Part shown: one piece after another, positions 16,859 to 24,405 of the stretch
Layout: each line of letters begins with the position of its first letter
How positions within the stretch are numbered: the stretch's first letter is position 1
Source of the DNA: an uncultured Collinsella sp.
Lineage (GTDB): Bacteria > Actinomycetota > Coriobacteriia > Coriobacteriales > Coriobacteriaceae
DNA length: 37,008 bases
Reading direction: 5' to 3'
Assembly (NCBI GenBank): GCA_958443615.1
Contig: CAUCLI010000013.1
Span: forward strand, 1 to 37,008
The notes under the pieces: model-generated
The model's input: the letters and a program-made list of their open reading frames with translations, nothing else
Database searches by the model: none
What the model was told of the DNA's origin: nothing
Translations under genes and position numbers: made by a program

Positions 16859-17089
16859 ATGGCACGTTATGATTACCGCTGCGCGGCTTGCGGTGAGGTT
16901 TTCGAGGTCGAGCACGGCATGACGGAGCGCCCGGAGATCACCTGCCCCTCCTGCGGCGGCACAGCCGACAAGGTGTTCAGCGCGAGCGGCATCAAGTTCG
17001 AGGGCTCGGGCTTCTACAACACCGACCAGCGCGGCAGCGGCTCCTGCGCAAGCGCGACCAACGGTAGCTGCGGCTGCTGCCAGGGCTAA
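16859..17089 (+). CDS. FmdB-family zinc-ribbon protein
   Basis: A 76-residue protein starting MARYDYRCAACGEVFEVEH, the standard opening of FmdB-type single zinc ribbons. The metal ligands are C8 and C11 (CAAC) and a second CPSC knuckle some 22 residues later. The C-terminus is Gly/Ser/Cys-rich (SCASATNGSCGCCQG), giving four additional cysteines that may form a second metal or redox site. ATG 16859 has GAAAGG eight bases upstream. The family's role is poorly defined: FmdB was named as a putative regulator of formamide/acetamide degradation, but most members are uncharacterised and found beside translation or folding genes. It is convergent with rsmB, and a repeat element lies between the two. 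Confidence 0.88.
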   Translation: MARYDYRCAACGEVFEVEHGMTERPEITCPSCGGTADKVFSASGIKFEGSGFYNTDQRGSGSCASATNGSCGCCQG

Positions 17090-17092
17090 ACC

Positions 17093-17223
17093 GTCTCAAT
17101 TGGGGACAGGCACAAATTGCAACATTTCAGCCGGGGGCAATGCCTCCAGCTGATTTGCATTGGGCATCGAGTTTGCTGCCTCAGCCCAAAAGGTGTCAAT
17201 TTGTACCTGTCCCCATTTGAGAC
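17093..17223. repeat. REP/MITE-like palindromic element, copy 1
   Basis: Left arm 17093-17119 and right arm 17197-17223 are 27-base inverted repeats with two mismatches, sharing the core TGGGGACAGG(C/T)ACAAATTG. The 77-base interior has no coding potential. The element fills the whole space between the fmdB-like stop (17089) and the rsmB stop (17233). The same arms occur in copy 2 at 20247-20361 around a different interior. No transposase is in the window; mobilisation in trans by a REP-associated Y1 transposase is possible. Confidence 0.85.
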
Positions 17224-17232
17224 GTGGCGACC

Positions 17233-18648
17233 TTAGACGCGGATGAAGCGGGCGCAGAAGTGGCCGTCGAAACCGCCGAGGTGCGGGTAGCTCTGGAAGG
17301 TCCCAATCGGGATCTCGTGCGCGGCGATGTCCTCGACGGCGCCCGAATACGCAAAACCAGCGGCGGCAAGGGCGTCGGACAGCGGCATGGGGGCAAAGCC
17401 CTCGCCTTCCGGCGACCCGAGGAACTGGGTGACCACATGGCTGTTCTCGGCACGCAGCACCGAACACGTCGCGTAGATGAGCTGCCCGCCGGTGCCAACG
17501 CGACACGCGGCCTCACGCAGCAACTCAAGCTGAAGCTCGGGCAGGTCGCGGTCGCACTCCTGTGGCGTGAGGCGCCAGGGGATCTCCCCATGGCGGCGCA
17601 TGGTGCCCGTTCCCGAACACGGCGCATCAACGAACACGGTGTCGAACAGCGCGGTATGGCCCAGCTGCTCGTCATACTCGGCAAGGCATGCATCCAAGTC
17701 GGTGGCGTTGCCCGCGGCCGTTAGGATCTCCCCCAACCCCGAGCACTCGATGCGCTGGGCATTCGCCTGGCATTTACCCTCATACAGGTCGAGGGCGACG
17801 TGCTCGTGATCAAGATCGCGGCGCTTCGCATGGGCGAGCATCATGAACGTCTTGGTGCCGCGACCGGCGCCAATCTCGAGGCAAGACCCGTCGCGCGTCA
17901 CCGCAGCGGCGATGAGCTGCGCGTGGTAATCGGAGGCGACGGCATCCGCATGCGCAAAGGCCTTCGAGCGCGCGAGCTCGCTCACGCGGTCGACCGCATA
18001 CGCGCCGGGAAGCGACAACGATCGAGCGCCATCGGCGGCAAGTGCATCTTCAACGTTTTCGGAGCGCAACGGGTTGACCTGCACCGCGATGGGAGCAGGT
18101 TCGAGCTGAGATGCAAGCATGGCCTGCGCGCGATCCTCCCCCAGAGAGTCGACGATCCTGCGCACGAGCCATGTGGGCAGGCCGGCGCGCCGGGCGCGCG
18201 ACACCATCGCGCGATGCTGGTCGGGAACATCCTCGGCAGAAAGGAAGGCATCCGCCCCTTCCGCCACGCGGCGCAGCACCACATTGGCGAGGCCGGCGGC
18301 CCCATGAGCGCACATGCGCGCGAGCTCCACGCCCTGGCTCACCGCGACCTGCGGCACGGTTCCCAGGTAGAGCAGCTCGTACGCACCGATACGCAGCGCA
18401 TCGCGGACGTCGGCCGTAAGCGAGCGCGGGTCGTCGAGCACGCCGTTGAGAACATCGTCCAAGCAACCGCTGCAACCCGTGACACCCAGCGCGAGGCGGC
18501 GCGCAAAGGCGGCATCGCGCGGGTCGAGCGAAGCGGCGGCGCAGGCGTCGGCGGCGAGCTCGCGGGCATAGCGGCCCGTCTCTCGCGCGGCGATCAAAAT
18601 GCGCAGGGCGACGAGGCGCCCCGGAGACAGGTTGGCCGTCTTACTCAA
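17233..18648 (-). CDS. rsmB: 16S rRNA m5C967 methyltransferase, RsmB-type
   Basis: A 471-residue SAM-dependent RNA methyltransferase. The N-terminal ~135 residues are a NusB-like RNA-binding domain (LSPGRLVALRIL, then DVRDALRIGAYELLYL). The Rossmann domain has LEIGAGRGTKTFMML (SAM motif I), DAPCSGTGTMRRHGEI (motif IV, cysteine that releases product, near residue 341) and YATCSVLRAEN (motif VI, catalytic cysteine, near 394). The open frame runs back to 18744, deep inside fmt; I choose the TTG at 18648, which overlaps the fmt stop (TTGAGTAA) and has GGGG about six bases upstream; it gives a normal N-terminus. The start is the least certain point. Translational coupling with fmt is likely. The family assignment is firm; the exact target base is inferred from homology. 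Confidence 0.88.
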   Translation of the reverse strand: MSKTANLSPGRLVALRILIAARETGRYARELAADACAAASLDPRDAAFARRLALGVTGCSGCLDDVLNGVLDDPRSLTADVRDALRIGAYELLYLGTVPQVAVSQGVELARMCAHGAAGLANVVLRRVAEGADAFLSAEDVPDQHRAMVSRARRAGLPTWLVRRIVDSLGEDRAQAMLASQLEPAPIAVQVNPLRSENVEDALAADGARSLSLPGAYAVDRVSELARSKAFAHADAVASDYHAQLIAAAVTRDGSCLEIGAGRGTKTFMMLAHAKRRDLDHEHVALDLYEGKCQANAQRIECSGLGEILTAAGNATDLDACLAEYDEQLGHTALFDTVFVDAPCSGTGTMRRHGEIPWRLTPQECDRDLPELQLELLREAACRVGTGGQLIYATCSVLRAENSHVVTQFLGSPEGEGFAPMPLSDALAAAGFAYSGAVEDIAAHEIPIGTFQSYPHLGGFDGHFCARFIRV

Positions 18649-19567
18649 GGCAACCCCATGCCCCGCTGTCCTCACGCTGGCCGGCGGCCCAGGACTTGGC
18701 GTCCATCTCACGCTTGCCATCCGGCTTGATCGAGATGAGTTCAAACGAGACGTCGGCGCAACCCAAATAGACGCGCCCGCCCTTCACGGTGAACGCGCCG
18801 GCTGGCGCACTGGGCGAGGCGGCCCCGGCGGCTGCGGCGCGCATCACGCGCACGGGCTTGCCGGCGATCACGCAGCGCGCGGGCGCCGCGTTGGAGGAGG
18901 CCATGACACGGCGGATGTTCTCCAGGGCCCCGGCGGCCGGATCGAGGCGCAGCTCCGCCTTGGCGATCTTGGCGGCATGCGTCACGAGTGACTCATCCTG
19001 CTCGGTCCAGACGGCCGAACCGTTCGCGATAGCAGGCAGCGTGCTCACCAGCAAATCGCCGCCGAGCTCGGCCAGCTCGGCCGTCAGCTCGTCGGCGGAC
19101 TTACCGGGGACCGCGCAACTCGCCTGAGCGCAATACGCGCCCGTGTCCACGCCGTGGCCGATACGCATGATGGACACGCCGGTCTCGGCATCGCCCTCCA
19201 GGATGGAACGCTGGATGGGTGCCGCGCCGCGCCAACGCGGAAGCAGCGAGGCATGGACGTTCACGCAACCCAGGGGGGCCATGGTGAGCACCTCGTCGGG
19301 CAGGATGCAGCCGTAGGCGGCCACGCAGAAGATATCGGCCTCGGCAGAGCGCAAGGCGTCGAGGACCTCGGGCGTCATGCGATTGGCCTCCATCACGGGC
19401 AGGCCGAGCTCGAGTGCCGCCTCCTTCACCGGTGACGGCTCGAGCTTCTTGCCGCGCGAGCGCACGGCGTCCGGACGCGTGAGCACCAGGGCGACATCGT
19501 GGGTCGTGGCCAGCTTGCGAAGCGAAGGCACGGCGAAGGCGGGCGTACCCATAAAGACGACGCGCAT
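18641..19567 (-). CDS. fmt: Methionyl-tRNA formyltransferase
   Basis: A 308-residue enzyme that formylates initiator Met-tRNA from 10-formyl-tetrahydrofolate. It starts MRVVFMGTPAFAVPSL, the family's opening, and has the active-site block NVHASLLPRWRGAAPIQRSI (catalytic Asn and His) followed by GVSIMRIGHGVDTG with the catalytic Asp. The C-terminal OB-fold tRNA-binding domain follows. The ATG at 19567 lies two bases after the def stop, and the ribosome binding site is inside the def coding end; the longer open frame to 19705 overlaps def and has no family match. The stop overlaps the rsmB start. It works in series with Def: Fmt adds the formyl group used for initiation and Def removes it. Confidence 0.96.
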   Translation of the reverse strand: MRVVFMGTPAFAVPSLRKLATTHDVALVLTRPDAVRSRGKKLEPSPVKEAALELGLPVMEANRMTPEVLDALRSAEADIFCVAAYGCILPDEVLTMAPLGCVNVHASLLPRWRGAAPIQRSILEGDAETGVSIMRIGHGVDTGAYCAQASCAVPGKSADELTAELAELGGDLLVSTLPAIANGSAVWTEQDESLVTHAAKIAKAELRLDPAAGALENIRRVMASSNAAPARCVIAGKPVRVMRAAAAGAASPSAPAGAFTVKGGRVYLGCADVSFELISIKPDGKREMDAKSWAAGQREDSGAWGCLE

Positions 19568-19569
19568 GG

Positions 19570-20106
19570 CTACTCCGTCTCGCCGGGCTTGGCGCCGCGG
19601 GCGAGCGCGTCCTGATACTGCCTCATGGCGTGCATGCGCTGCTGCGGGAGCAGGCGCTCGAACATCGTCTTGCCATGCAGATGGTCGATCTCGTGCTGCA
19701 GGCACACGCAGAACAGGTCGCCGGCGGCCTCATAGCGGATGCACTCGCCGTCGAGGTTATAAGCCTCGACCACCACGTGATCGGGGCGGCTGATCTCGCA
19801 ATTGATGCCCGGTATGGACAGGCAGCCCTCGTTGTAGGGCACGAGGTTGTCGGACTGCTCCACGATCACGGGGTTGATGAGGACGTAGGGGTCGTAATCC
19901 TTCTCGGAGGTGTACTCGGTGTCCACGATCGCGAGCTGGATGGTCTCGCCCACCTGCGGGGCGGCCAAGCCGCAGCCGCCGTTCTCGAACATCTGGACCT
20001 TCATGCGCTCCACCAGGGCGCGAAGGTCGGAATTGATCTCCTCGACCTCGGCGCACTCCTGGCGCAGACGCGGGTCCGGCGACAGAACGATACCGTTGAT
20101 CTCCAT
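19570..20106 (-). CDS. def: Peptide deformylase
   Basis: A 178-residue metalloenzyme removing the N-formyl group from new proteins. All three motifs are present: GCGLAAPQ at residues 44-51, EGCLS at 93-97 (metal ligand C95) and QHEIDH at 137-142 (ligands H138 and H142, catalytic E139). AAAGGAAG lies just upstream of the ATG on the - strand, so the start is secure. It is the first gene of a def-fmt-rsmB unit. A candidate promoter with -10 TACTAT lies about 50 bases upstream. Confidence 0.97.
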   Translation of the reverse strand: MEINGIVLSPDPRLRQECAEVEEINSDLRALVERMKVQMFENGGCGLAAPQVGETIQLAIVDTEYTSEKDYDPYVLINPVIVEQSDNLVPYNEGCLSIPGINCEISRPDHVVVEAYNLDGECIRYEAAGDLFCVCLQHEIDHLHGKTMFERLLPQQRMHAMRQYQDALARGAKPGETE

Positions 20107-20155
20107 GGTCTTCCTTTCGTACGCGGGCGCAAACCCGCACTATTCACCGTGTTCC

Positions 20156-20184
20156 ATAGTACCCGCATTGTCTTGCGAGGTGAT
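20156..20184 (-). promoter_or_regulatory. Candidate promoter for def-fmt-rsmB
   Basis: On the - strand, -10 TACTAT (20161-20156) follows ATCACC (20184-20179) by 17 bases. The -35 matches consensus at only three positions, so this rests mostly on the -10 and on its position 49 bases before the def start, between repeat copy 2 and the gene. Confidence 0.35.
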
Positions 20185-20246
20185 GGGCGATATGTGCGCG
20201 TGAAGCATCTCCACCGGCCCCGAGACCCAAGTGGCGCAAATGGGTG

Positions 20247-20361
20247 CAAATGGGGACAGGTACAAATTGAGACATTCTGCCGTTTGCGAGCGGCGCTCAA
20301 CTGTCCGCCCCGTGGACGAGCGGCGTTTCGAAATGTCTCAATTTGTACCTGTCCCCATTTG
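20247..20361. repeat. REP/MITE-like palindromic element, copy 2
   Basis: Arms 20247-20276 and 20332-20361 are a perfect 30-base inverted repeat (outer end CAAATGGGGACAGGTACAAA, inner end ATTGAGACATT). The 55-base interior holds a direct repeat CGAGCGGCG and differs from copy 1. It lies 7 bases beyond the priA stop, as copy 1 lies 9 bases beyond the rsmB stop, so both sit at gene 3' ends and could act as terminators. Confidence 0.88.
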
Positions 20362-20368
20362 GAACGCG

Positions 20369-22849
20369 CTACATGAGGTCGTAGGCGTCGACGTCGACGG
20401 CGATGCTCACGCCGGGACGCGTGCCGGCGCGCGAGACCGCCGCGCTCAGGGCTCCGGATAGGTCGCAGCCAAGCGGCGCCTTGACGATGATGTGGAAGCG
20501 ATACCGGTCCTTGGCACGCTCGATCACACACGGCGTGGGTCCCAAGATCTGCGGGCGGCCCAGCAGTTCGCGAGATGAAAACTCAACGTCGGCGCTCCCC
20601 ATCTCGACCGCCGGGTGCAGCATGGGCGCCTCGTCCAACCCGAACTCGGCACGCAGTTCCTCCGCGATGCGCATGACCAGGCCACGAGCGGCGCGCTCGT
20701 CCCTGCCCCACACCAGCACGTTGGCGAGACGCACGTACGGCGGGTACAGGGCCTCGCGGCGCATGCCCAGGTCGTGCTCGGTGAACACAGAGCGGTCGTG
20801 CGTCCTGACCGCGCGGATAACGGGTTCGTCGGGCAGGTAGGTCTGGATGATCACGCGGCCCGGGTCCTCACCGCGGCCGGCGCGACCCGCCACCTGCTCG
20901 AGGAGGTCGAACGCGCGCTCCCCCGCGCGGAAGTCGGGCATCTTGAGGGCGTAGTCGGCGTTGATCACACCCACGAGCGTCACCTCGGGGAAATCAAGGC
21001 CCTTGGCGATCATCTGCGTGCCGAGCAGCACCGCGCACTCGGCAGCATCGAAATGCTCGAGCAGCTTTTGATGCGCGCCCTTGGTGCGCGTCGAATCGGC
21101 ATCCATGCGGATCACCGCCACGTCTTCGGGCAACAGCGCTCGCAGGGCGTCCTCGACCTGCTGGGTCCCGAGCCCCATTTTGGCGAGGTAGCGGCTCCCG
21201 CATTTGGGACAGGCGCTGCCGTACTCGGGGTACGGCCGCACGCGATACGAGGAACCGCAGGTGTGGCACTCGAGCGTGTGGGTGCGCTCATGGTAGGTGA
21301 GCGCCGTGGAGCAGTGCTTGCACGTGGGAACGCACCCGCACTCCCGGCACATGAGGAAACTCGCGAACCCGCGGCGGTTGTGCAGCAGCACGGCCTTCTG
21401 GCGCCTCTCCACCACCTCGTCGAGCGCATCGAGCAGGGGCTTCGAGAAAATCGATCGGCTGCCGGAGGCGAACTCGCGCCGCAGGTCGGCCACGACGACC
21501 TCGGGCAGGCGCGCCGTGCCGGGACGTTCGGGCATCTCGACCCGGGTCCAGCGGGCACCGCCGTGGCCACCGGCCTCACAGCGTGCGAGCGCCTCGGCCG
21601 ACGGCGTGGCGGACCCCAGAACCAGGGCGCACCCATGGAGCTGCGCCAGCTTCGCCGCGACCTCGCGCGCGTGGTAGCGCGGACTGCTTCCTTGCTTGTA
21701 GCTCTGCTCATGCTCCTCGTCGATCACGATGAGCCCCAGGTCGGCAAGCGGGCAGAAGAGCGCCGAACGCGCGCCCACCACCACACGGGCTGCACCCGAA
21801 CGCACCATATCCCACTGGTCGAGACGCTCACCCGCGGAAAGGCGCGAGTGGAACACCGCAACCGCGTCGCCGAAGCGCGAGCGGAAGCGCCCCACGGTCT
21901 GGGCCGTGAGCGAGATCTCGGGGACGAGCACGCAGGCGGAGCGGCCCTGTGCGAGAACACGTTCGATGGCAGCGAGGTACACCTCGGTCTTGCCCGAGCC
22001 GGTTACGCCATCCACCAGCACCACGTCGCCGGACGCGGCCTCGGTCGCGCGCGCGATCGCGTCGAGGGCGCTTCGCTGCCCCGCCGTGAGCTCTTTGGGC
22101 GCCGCGGCATGCGCGGAGGACAGCGTGGTCGAACCCTCGCACCCGCGCCAGCTGCGGCGCTCCTCCACCGCCACTAGCCCACGCTTCTCGAGCGAGCGGA
22201 TCGTGGCGGACAGGTCGCCGTTCATGAGGTTGAGTTCGCGCGTGGTGACGGGTCCGCAGGAGAGCGCCTCGATGAGCTGGCGCTGACGCACGGCGCGCTC
22301 GGCGGGCTCGAACGAACGACCCTCCTCGGTAAGGCTCACCCAGCGTGCCGTGACGGACGTCACCGTCGGCGGCTCGTATGCGTACGAGCCGTCCTCCCGG
22401 CGCACGACCTTCCCAGCACCGCCCGGGGGCAGCAGCAGGCGCAGGCACTCGGAAAGTGGCGCCACATATTCGCGGCTCATCCAAAAAGCGAGCTCGGCGG
22501 AAGCGGCGGAGAACGCCGAGGCGGCAACGACATCGCGCACGGGCTTTATGCGGGCGGGATCGAGACCCTCCGCACGCGGGAGCTTTCCCAACGAATCGGA
22601 GCGCGCGACAACGTACCCCGCCTCGACGCGGTGCCCAAACGACACCAACACCGTGGCGCCCACCTGGCAGGCTCCATCCAGCGCGGAGGGCACCCCATAC
22701 GCGAAGGGCTCGGACAGCGCCCGCGCCGGGATGTCGATCACCACGGAGGCGTATCCCGCGAGGAGCTCCCACGTCAGCGGCGCATCTTCTCCCCCGGGAT
22801 CGGGGCCGAGGTCGAGCAAGTTGAGTTGTCGTGCATCCAAATGTTTCAT
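20369..22849 (-). CDS. priA: PriA, primosomal replication-restart helicase
   Basis: An 826-residue superfamily 2 DNA helicase that reloads the replisome at stalled forks. An N-terminal 3'-DNA-binding domain (to ~110) and winged-helix region precede the helicase core: Walker A GVTGSGKT at residues 281-288 and DEEH box at 377-380. The zinc-binding insertion follows with paired cysteines (CREC, CKHC, CHTC, CPKC), then helicase motifs ending VAGRAGRGEDPGRVIIQT. ATG 22849 has a TTGAGG upstream. It is slightly longer than E. coli PriA (732 residues) through its N-terminal region. It follows metK after a terminator, so it probably has its own promoter in the short gap, though I could not identify one. 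Confidence 0.96.
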   Translation of the reverse strand: MKHLDARQLNLLDLGPDPGGEDAPLTWELLAGYASVVIDIPARALSEPFAYGVPSALDGACQVGATVLVSFGHRVEAGYVVARSDSLGKLPRAEGLDPARIKPVRDVVAASAFSAASAELAFWMSREYVAPLSECLRLLLPPGGAGKVVRREDGSYAYEPPTVTSVTARWVSLTEEGRSFEPAERAVRQRQLIEALSCGPVTTRELNLMNGDLSATIRSLEKRGLVAVEERRSWRGCEGSTTLSSAHAAAPKELTAGQRSALDAIARATEAASGDVVLVDGVTGSGKTEVYLAAIERVLAQGRSACVLVPEISLTAQTVGRFRSRFGDAVAVFHSRLSAGERLDQWDMVRSGAARVVVGARSALFCPLADLGLIVIDEEHEQSYKQGSSPRYHAREVAAKLAQLHGCALVLGSATPSAEALARCEAGGHGGARWTRVEMPERPGTARLPEVVVADLRREFASGSRSIFSKPLLDALDEVVERRQKAVLLHNRRGFASFLMCRECGCVPTCKHCSTALTYHERTHTLECHTCGSSYRVRPYPEYGSACPKCGSRYLAKMGLGTQQVEDALRALLPEDVAVIRMDADSTRTKGAHQKLLEHFDAAECAVLLGTQMIAKGLDFPEVTLVGVINADYALKMPDFRAGERAFDLLEQVAGRAGRGEDPGRVIIQTYLPDEPVIRAVRTHDRSVFTEHDLGMRREALYPPYVRLANVLVWGRDERAARGLVMRIAEELRAEFGLDEAPMLHPAVEMGSADVEFSSRELLGRPQILGPTPCVIERAKDRYRFHIIVKAPLGCDLSGALSAAVSRAGTRPGVSIAVDVDAYDLM

Positions 22850-22910
22850 GCCTCAAGTGTACCCGAGCGCGCCGACGCTCAGCGAGCTGCAACAGCAAAC
22901 CATGCAGCGC

Positions 22911-22956
22911 ACGTAAAAGCCCCCGCCCGCAACTCAAAAGAGCTGCAGGCGGGGGC
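22911..22956 (-). terminator. Rho-independent terminator after metK
   Basis: Read on the - strand, GCCCCCGCC (22956-22948) pairs with GGCGGGGGC (22927-22919), extended inward by TGC/GCA and CTC/GAG pairs with one mismatch and a TTTT loop, and is followed by TTTTACGT. It starts 33 bases after the metK stop. Confidence 0.88.
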
Positions 22957-22988
22957 GATTGCAAGCAGAATCGCAGGTGGGATGCCCG

Positions 22989-24296
22989 TTACTCAGCCAG
23001 TCCGCAGGCGGCGCGGAGCTCGGCCACGCGGTCGGTGCGCTCCCAGGTGAAGTCCACGTCCTCGCGGCCAAAGTGACCGTAGGCGGCAGTCTTCTCGTAG
23101 ATGGGACGGCGCAGGTCAAGGTCGCGGATGATCGCGCCCGGGCGCAGGTCGAACACGCGCTTGACGGCCTCGGTGATCGCAGCCTCGTCGACCACGCCGG
23201 TGCCGAACGTGTCGACCATGATGGACAGCGGGTGGCTCACGCCGATGGCATAGGCGAGCTCGATCTCGCAACGCTCGGCCAAACCGGCGGCCACCACGTT
23301 CTTTGCCACCCAGCGGGCGGCGTACGCGGCGGAGCGGTCGACCTTGGTGCAGTCCTTTCCCGAGAAGGCACCGCCGCCGTGGCGGCCCATGCCGCCATAG
23401 GTGTCGACGATGATCTTGCGGCCAGTGAGGCCGGTGTCGCCCATGGGGCCGCCCACAACGAAGCGACCGGTAGGGTTCACGTAGAGGGTCGCTCCCTCCC
23501 ACGGGATGCCGGCGGCCTCCATGACGGGCGCGATCACGTGCTCGCGCATGTCGGCCTCGATGACGGACATGTCCTCGATCTCGGGCGCGTGCTGCGTGGA
23601 GATGACGATGGTCTCGACCGCGACGGGACGGCCGCCCTCGTAACGGACGGTGACCTGGGTCTTGCCGTCGGGGCGCAGGTACGGCAGCGTGCCGTCGTGG
23701 CGCACCGCGGCGAGGCGCTCGGCCAGGCGGCTGGACAGGTAATGAGGCATCGGCATGAGCGTGGGCGTCTCGTTGGACGCGTAGCCGAACATCATGCCCT
23801 GGTCGCCAGCGCCGATGAGGTCGAGCGGGTCGGTGGTGCGGCCGGCCTGGGCGTCGAAGGACTCGTCCACGCCCTGCGCGATATCGGGGCTCTGCTCGTG
23901 GATGAGATTGAGCACGCCACAGGTATCGCAGTCGAAGCCGAACTTGGCGCGATCATACCCGATGCGACGGACGACCTCGCGGGCGATGTTCTGGACGTCG
24001 ATGTAGGCCTCGGTGCGGATCTCGCCGGCGACGATGACGGTGCCGGTGGTGACAAAGGTCTCGCAGGCGCAGCGCACGTTCTCGAGCTTGGCGGGCTGGC
24101 CGTTGGGCGCGATGTAGCCCTTAGCCTCGAGCTCGGCCTCCTTCGCCAGGATGGCGTCGAGGATGGCGTCGGAGATCTGATCCGCGATCTTGTCGGGATG
24201 GCCCTCGGTGACCGACTCGGAGGTGAAGACGAAGGAATCTGCGCCGAAGTCGGTGGCGCGAGCCGGTTCCGTGGTGGAACGATTCTCAGTTGGCAT
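22989..24296 (-). CDS. metK: S-adenosylmethionine synthetase
   Basis: A 435-residue enzyme making S-adenosylmethionine from methionine and ATP, the donor used by RsmB and many others. Motifs: FTSESVTEGHPDKIADQISD near the N-terminus (His and Asp of the ATP site), GAGDQGMMFGYA in the middle and GGGAFSGKDCTKVDRSAAY toward the C-terminus. The ATG at 24296 is preferred to 24311 because AAAGGGG lies 6 bases upstream of it and nothing is upstream of the other. It is longer than E. coli MetK (384) owing to inserts such as EAKGYIAPNGQPAKLENV, seen in other Gram-positive enzymes. It forms a cytoplasmic tetramer in known cases. Confidence 0.97.
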   Translation of the reverse strand: MPTENRSTTEPARATDFGADSFVFTSESVTEGHPDKIADQISDAILDAILAKEAELEAKGYIAPNGQPAKLENVRCACETFVTTGTVIVAGEIRTEAYIDVQNIAREVVRRIGYDRAKFGFDCDTCGVLNLIHEQSPDIAQGVDESFDAQAGRTTDPLDLIGAGDQGMMFGYASNETPTLMPMPHYLSSRLAERLAAVRHDGTLPYLRPDGKTQVTVRYEGGRPVAVETIVISTQHAPEIEDMSVIEADMREHVIAPVMEAAGIPWEGATLYVNPTGRFVVGGPMGDTGLTGRKIIVDTYGGMGRHGGGAFSGKDCTKVDRSAAYAARWVAKNVVAAGLAERCEIELAYAIGVSHPLSIMVDTFGTGVVDEAAITEAVKRVFDLRPGAIIRDLDLRRPIYEKTAAYGHFGREDVDFTWERTDRVAELRAACGLAE

Positions 24297-24318
24297 GGAT
24301 GCCCCTTTCATGATTGAA

Positions 24319-24345
24319 CCCGGCGACCGTTACCATTCCGCCGGG
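24319..24345 (-). promoter_or_regulatory. Hairpin in the metK leader
   Basis: CCCGGCG and CGCCGGG (24345-24339 and 24325-24319 on the - strand) form a 7-bp stem with a 13-base loop, ending about 14 bases before the metK ribosome binding site AAAGGGG. It could modulate translation. I see no known SAM riboswitch architecture. Confidence 0.3.
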
Positions 24346-24365
24346 CATGTAGCTGAACGATTGTA

Positions 24366-24393
24366 CCGCCTCGAGCCGATGAACTCGAGGCGG
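24366..24393 (-). terminator. Terminator-like hairpin after the giant surface-protein gene
   Basis: A perfect 10-bp stem CCGCCTCGAG/CTCGAGGCGG with an 8-base loop starts 12 bases after the stop of the 3046-codon gene on the - strand, followed by TACAATCGTTC. The T-run is weak. It would separate the F1-like operon from metK. Confidence 0.65.
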
Positions 24394-24405
24394 CTCCCAT
24401 CGTCT

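Noticed and set aside
22959..24317. A 452-codon + strand frame opposite metK
   Set aside because: metK has all catalytic motifs on the other strand; this frame has low-complexity Val/Asp/Gly composition typical of an antisense shadow.
24297..24405. SAM riboswitch upstream of metK
   Set aside because: No kink-turn or pseudoknot arrangement of a known SAM class could be traced; only two simple hairpins.
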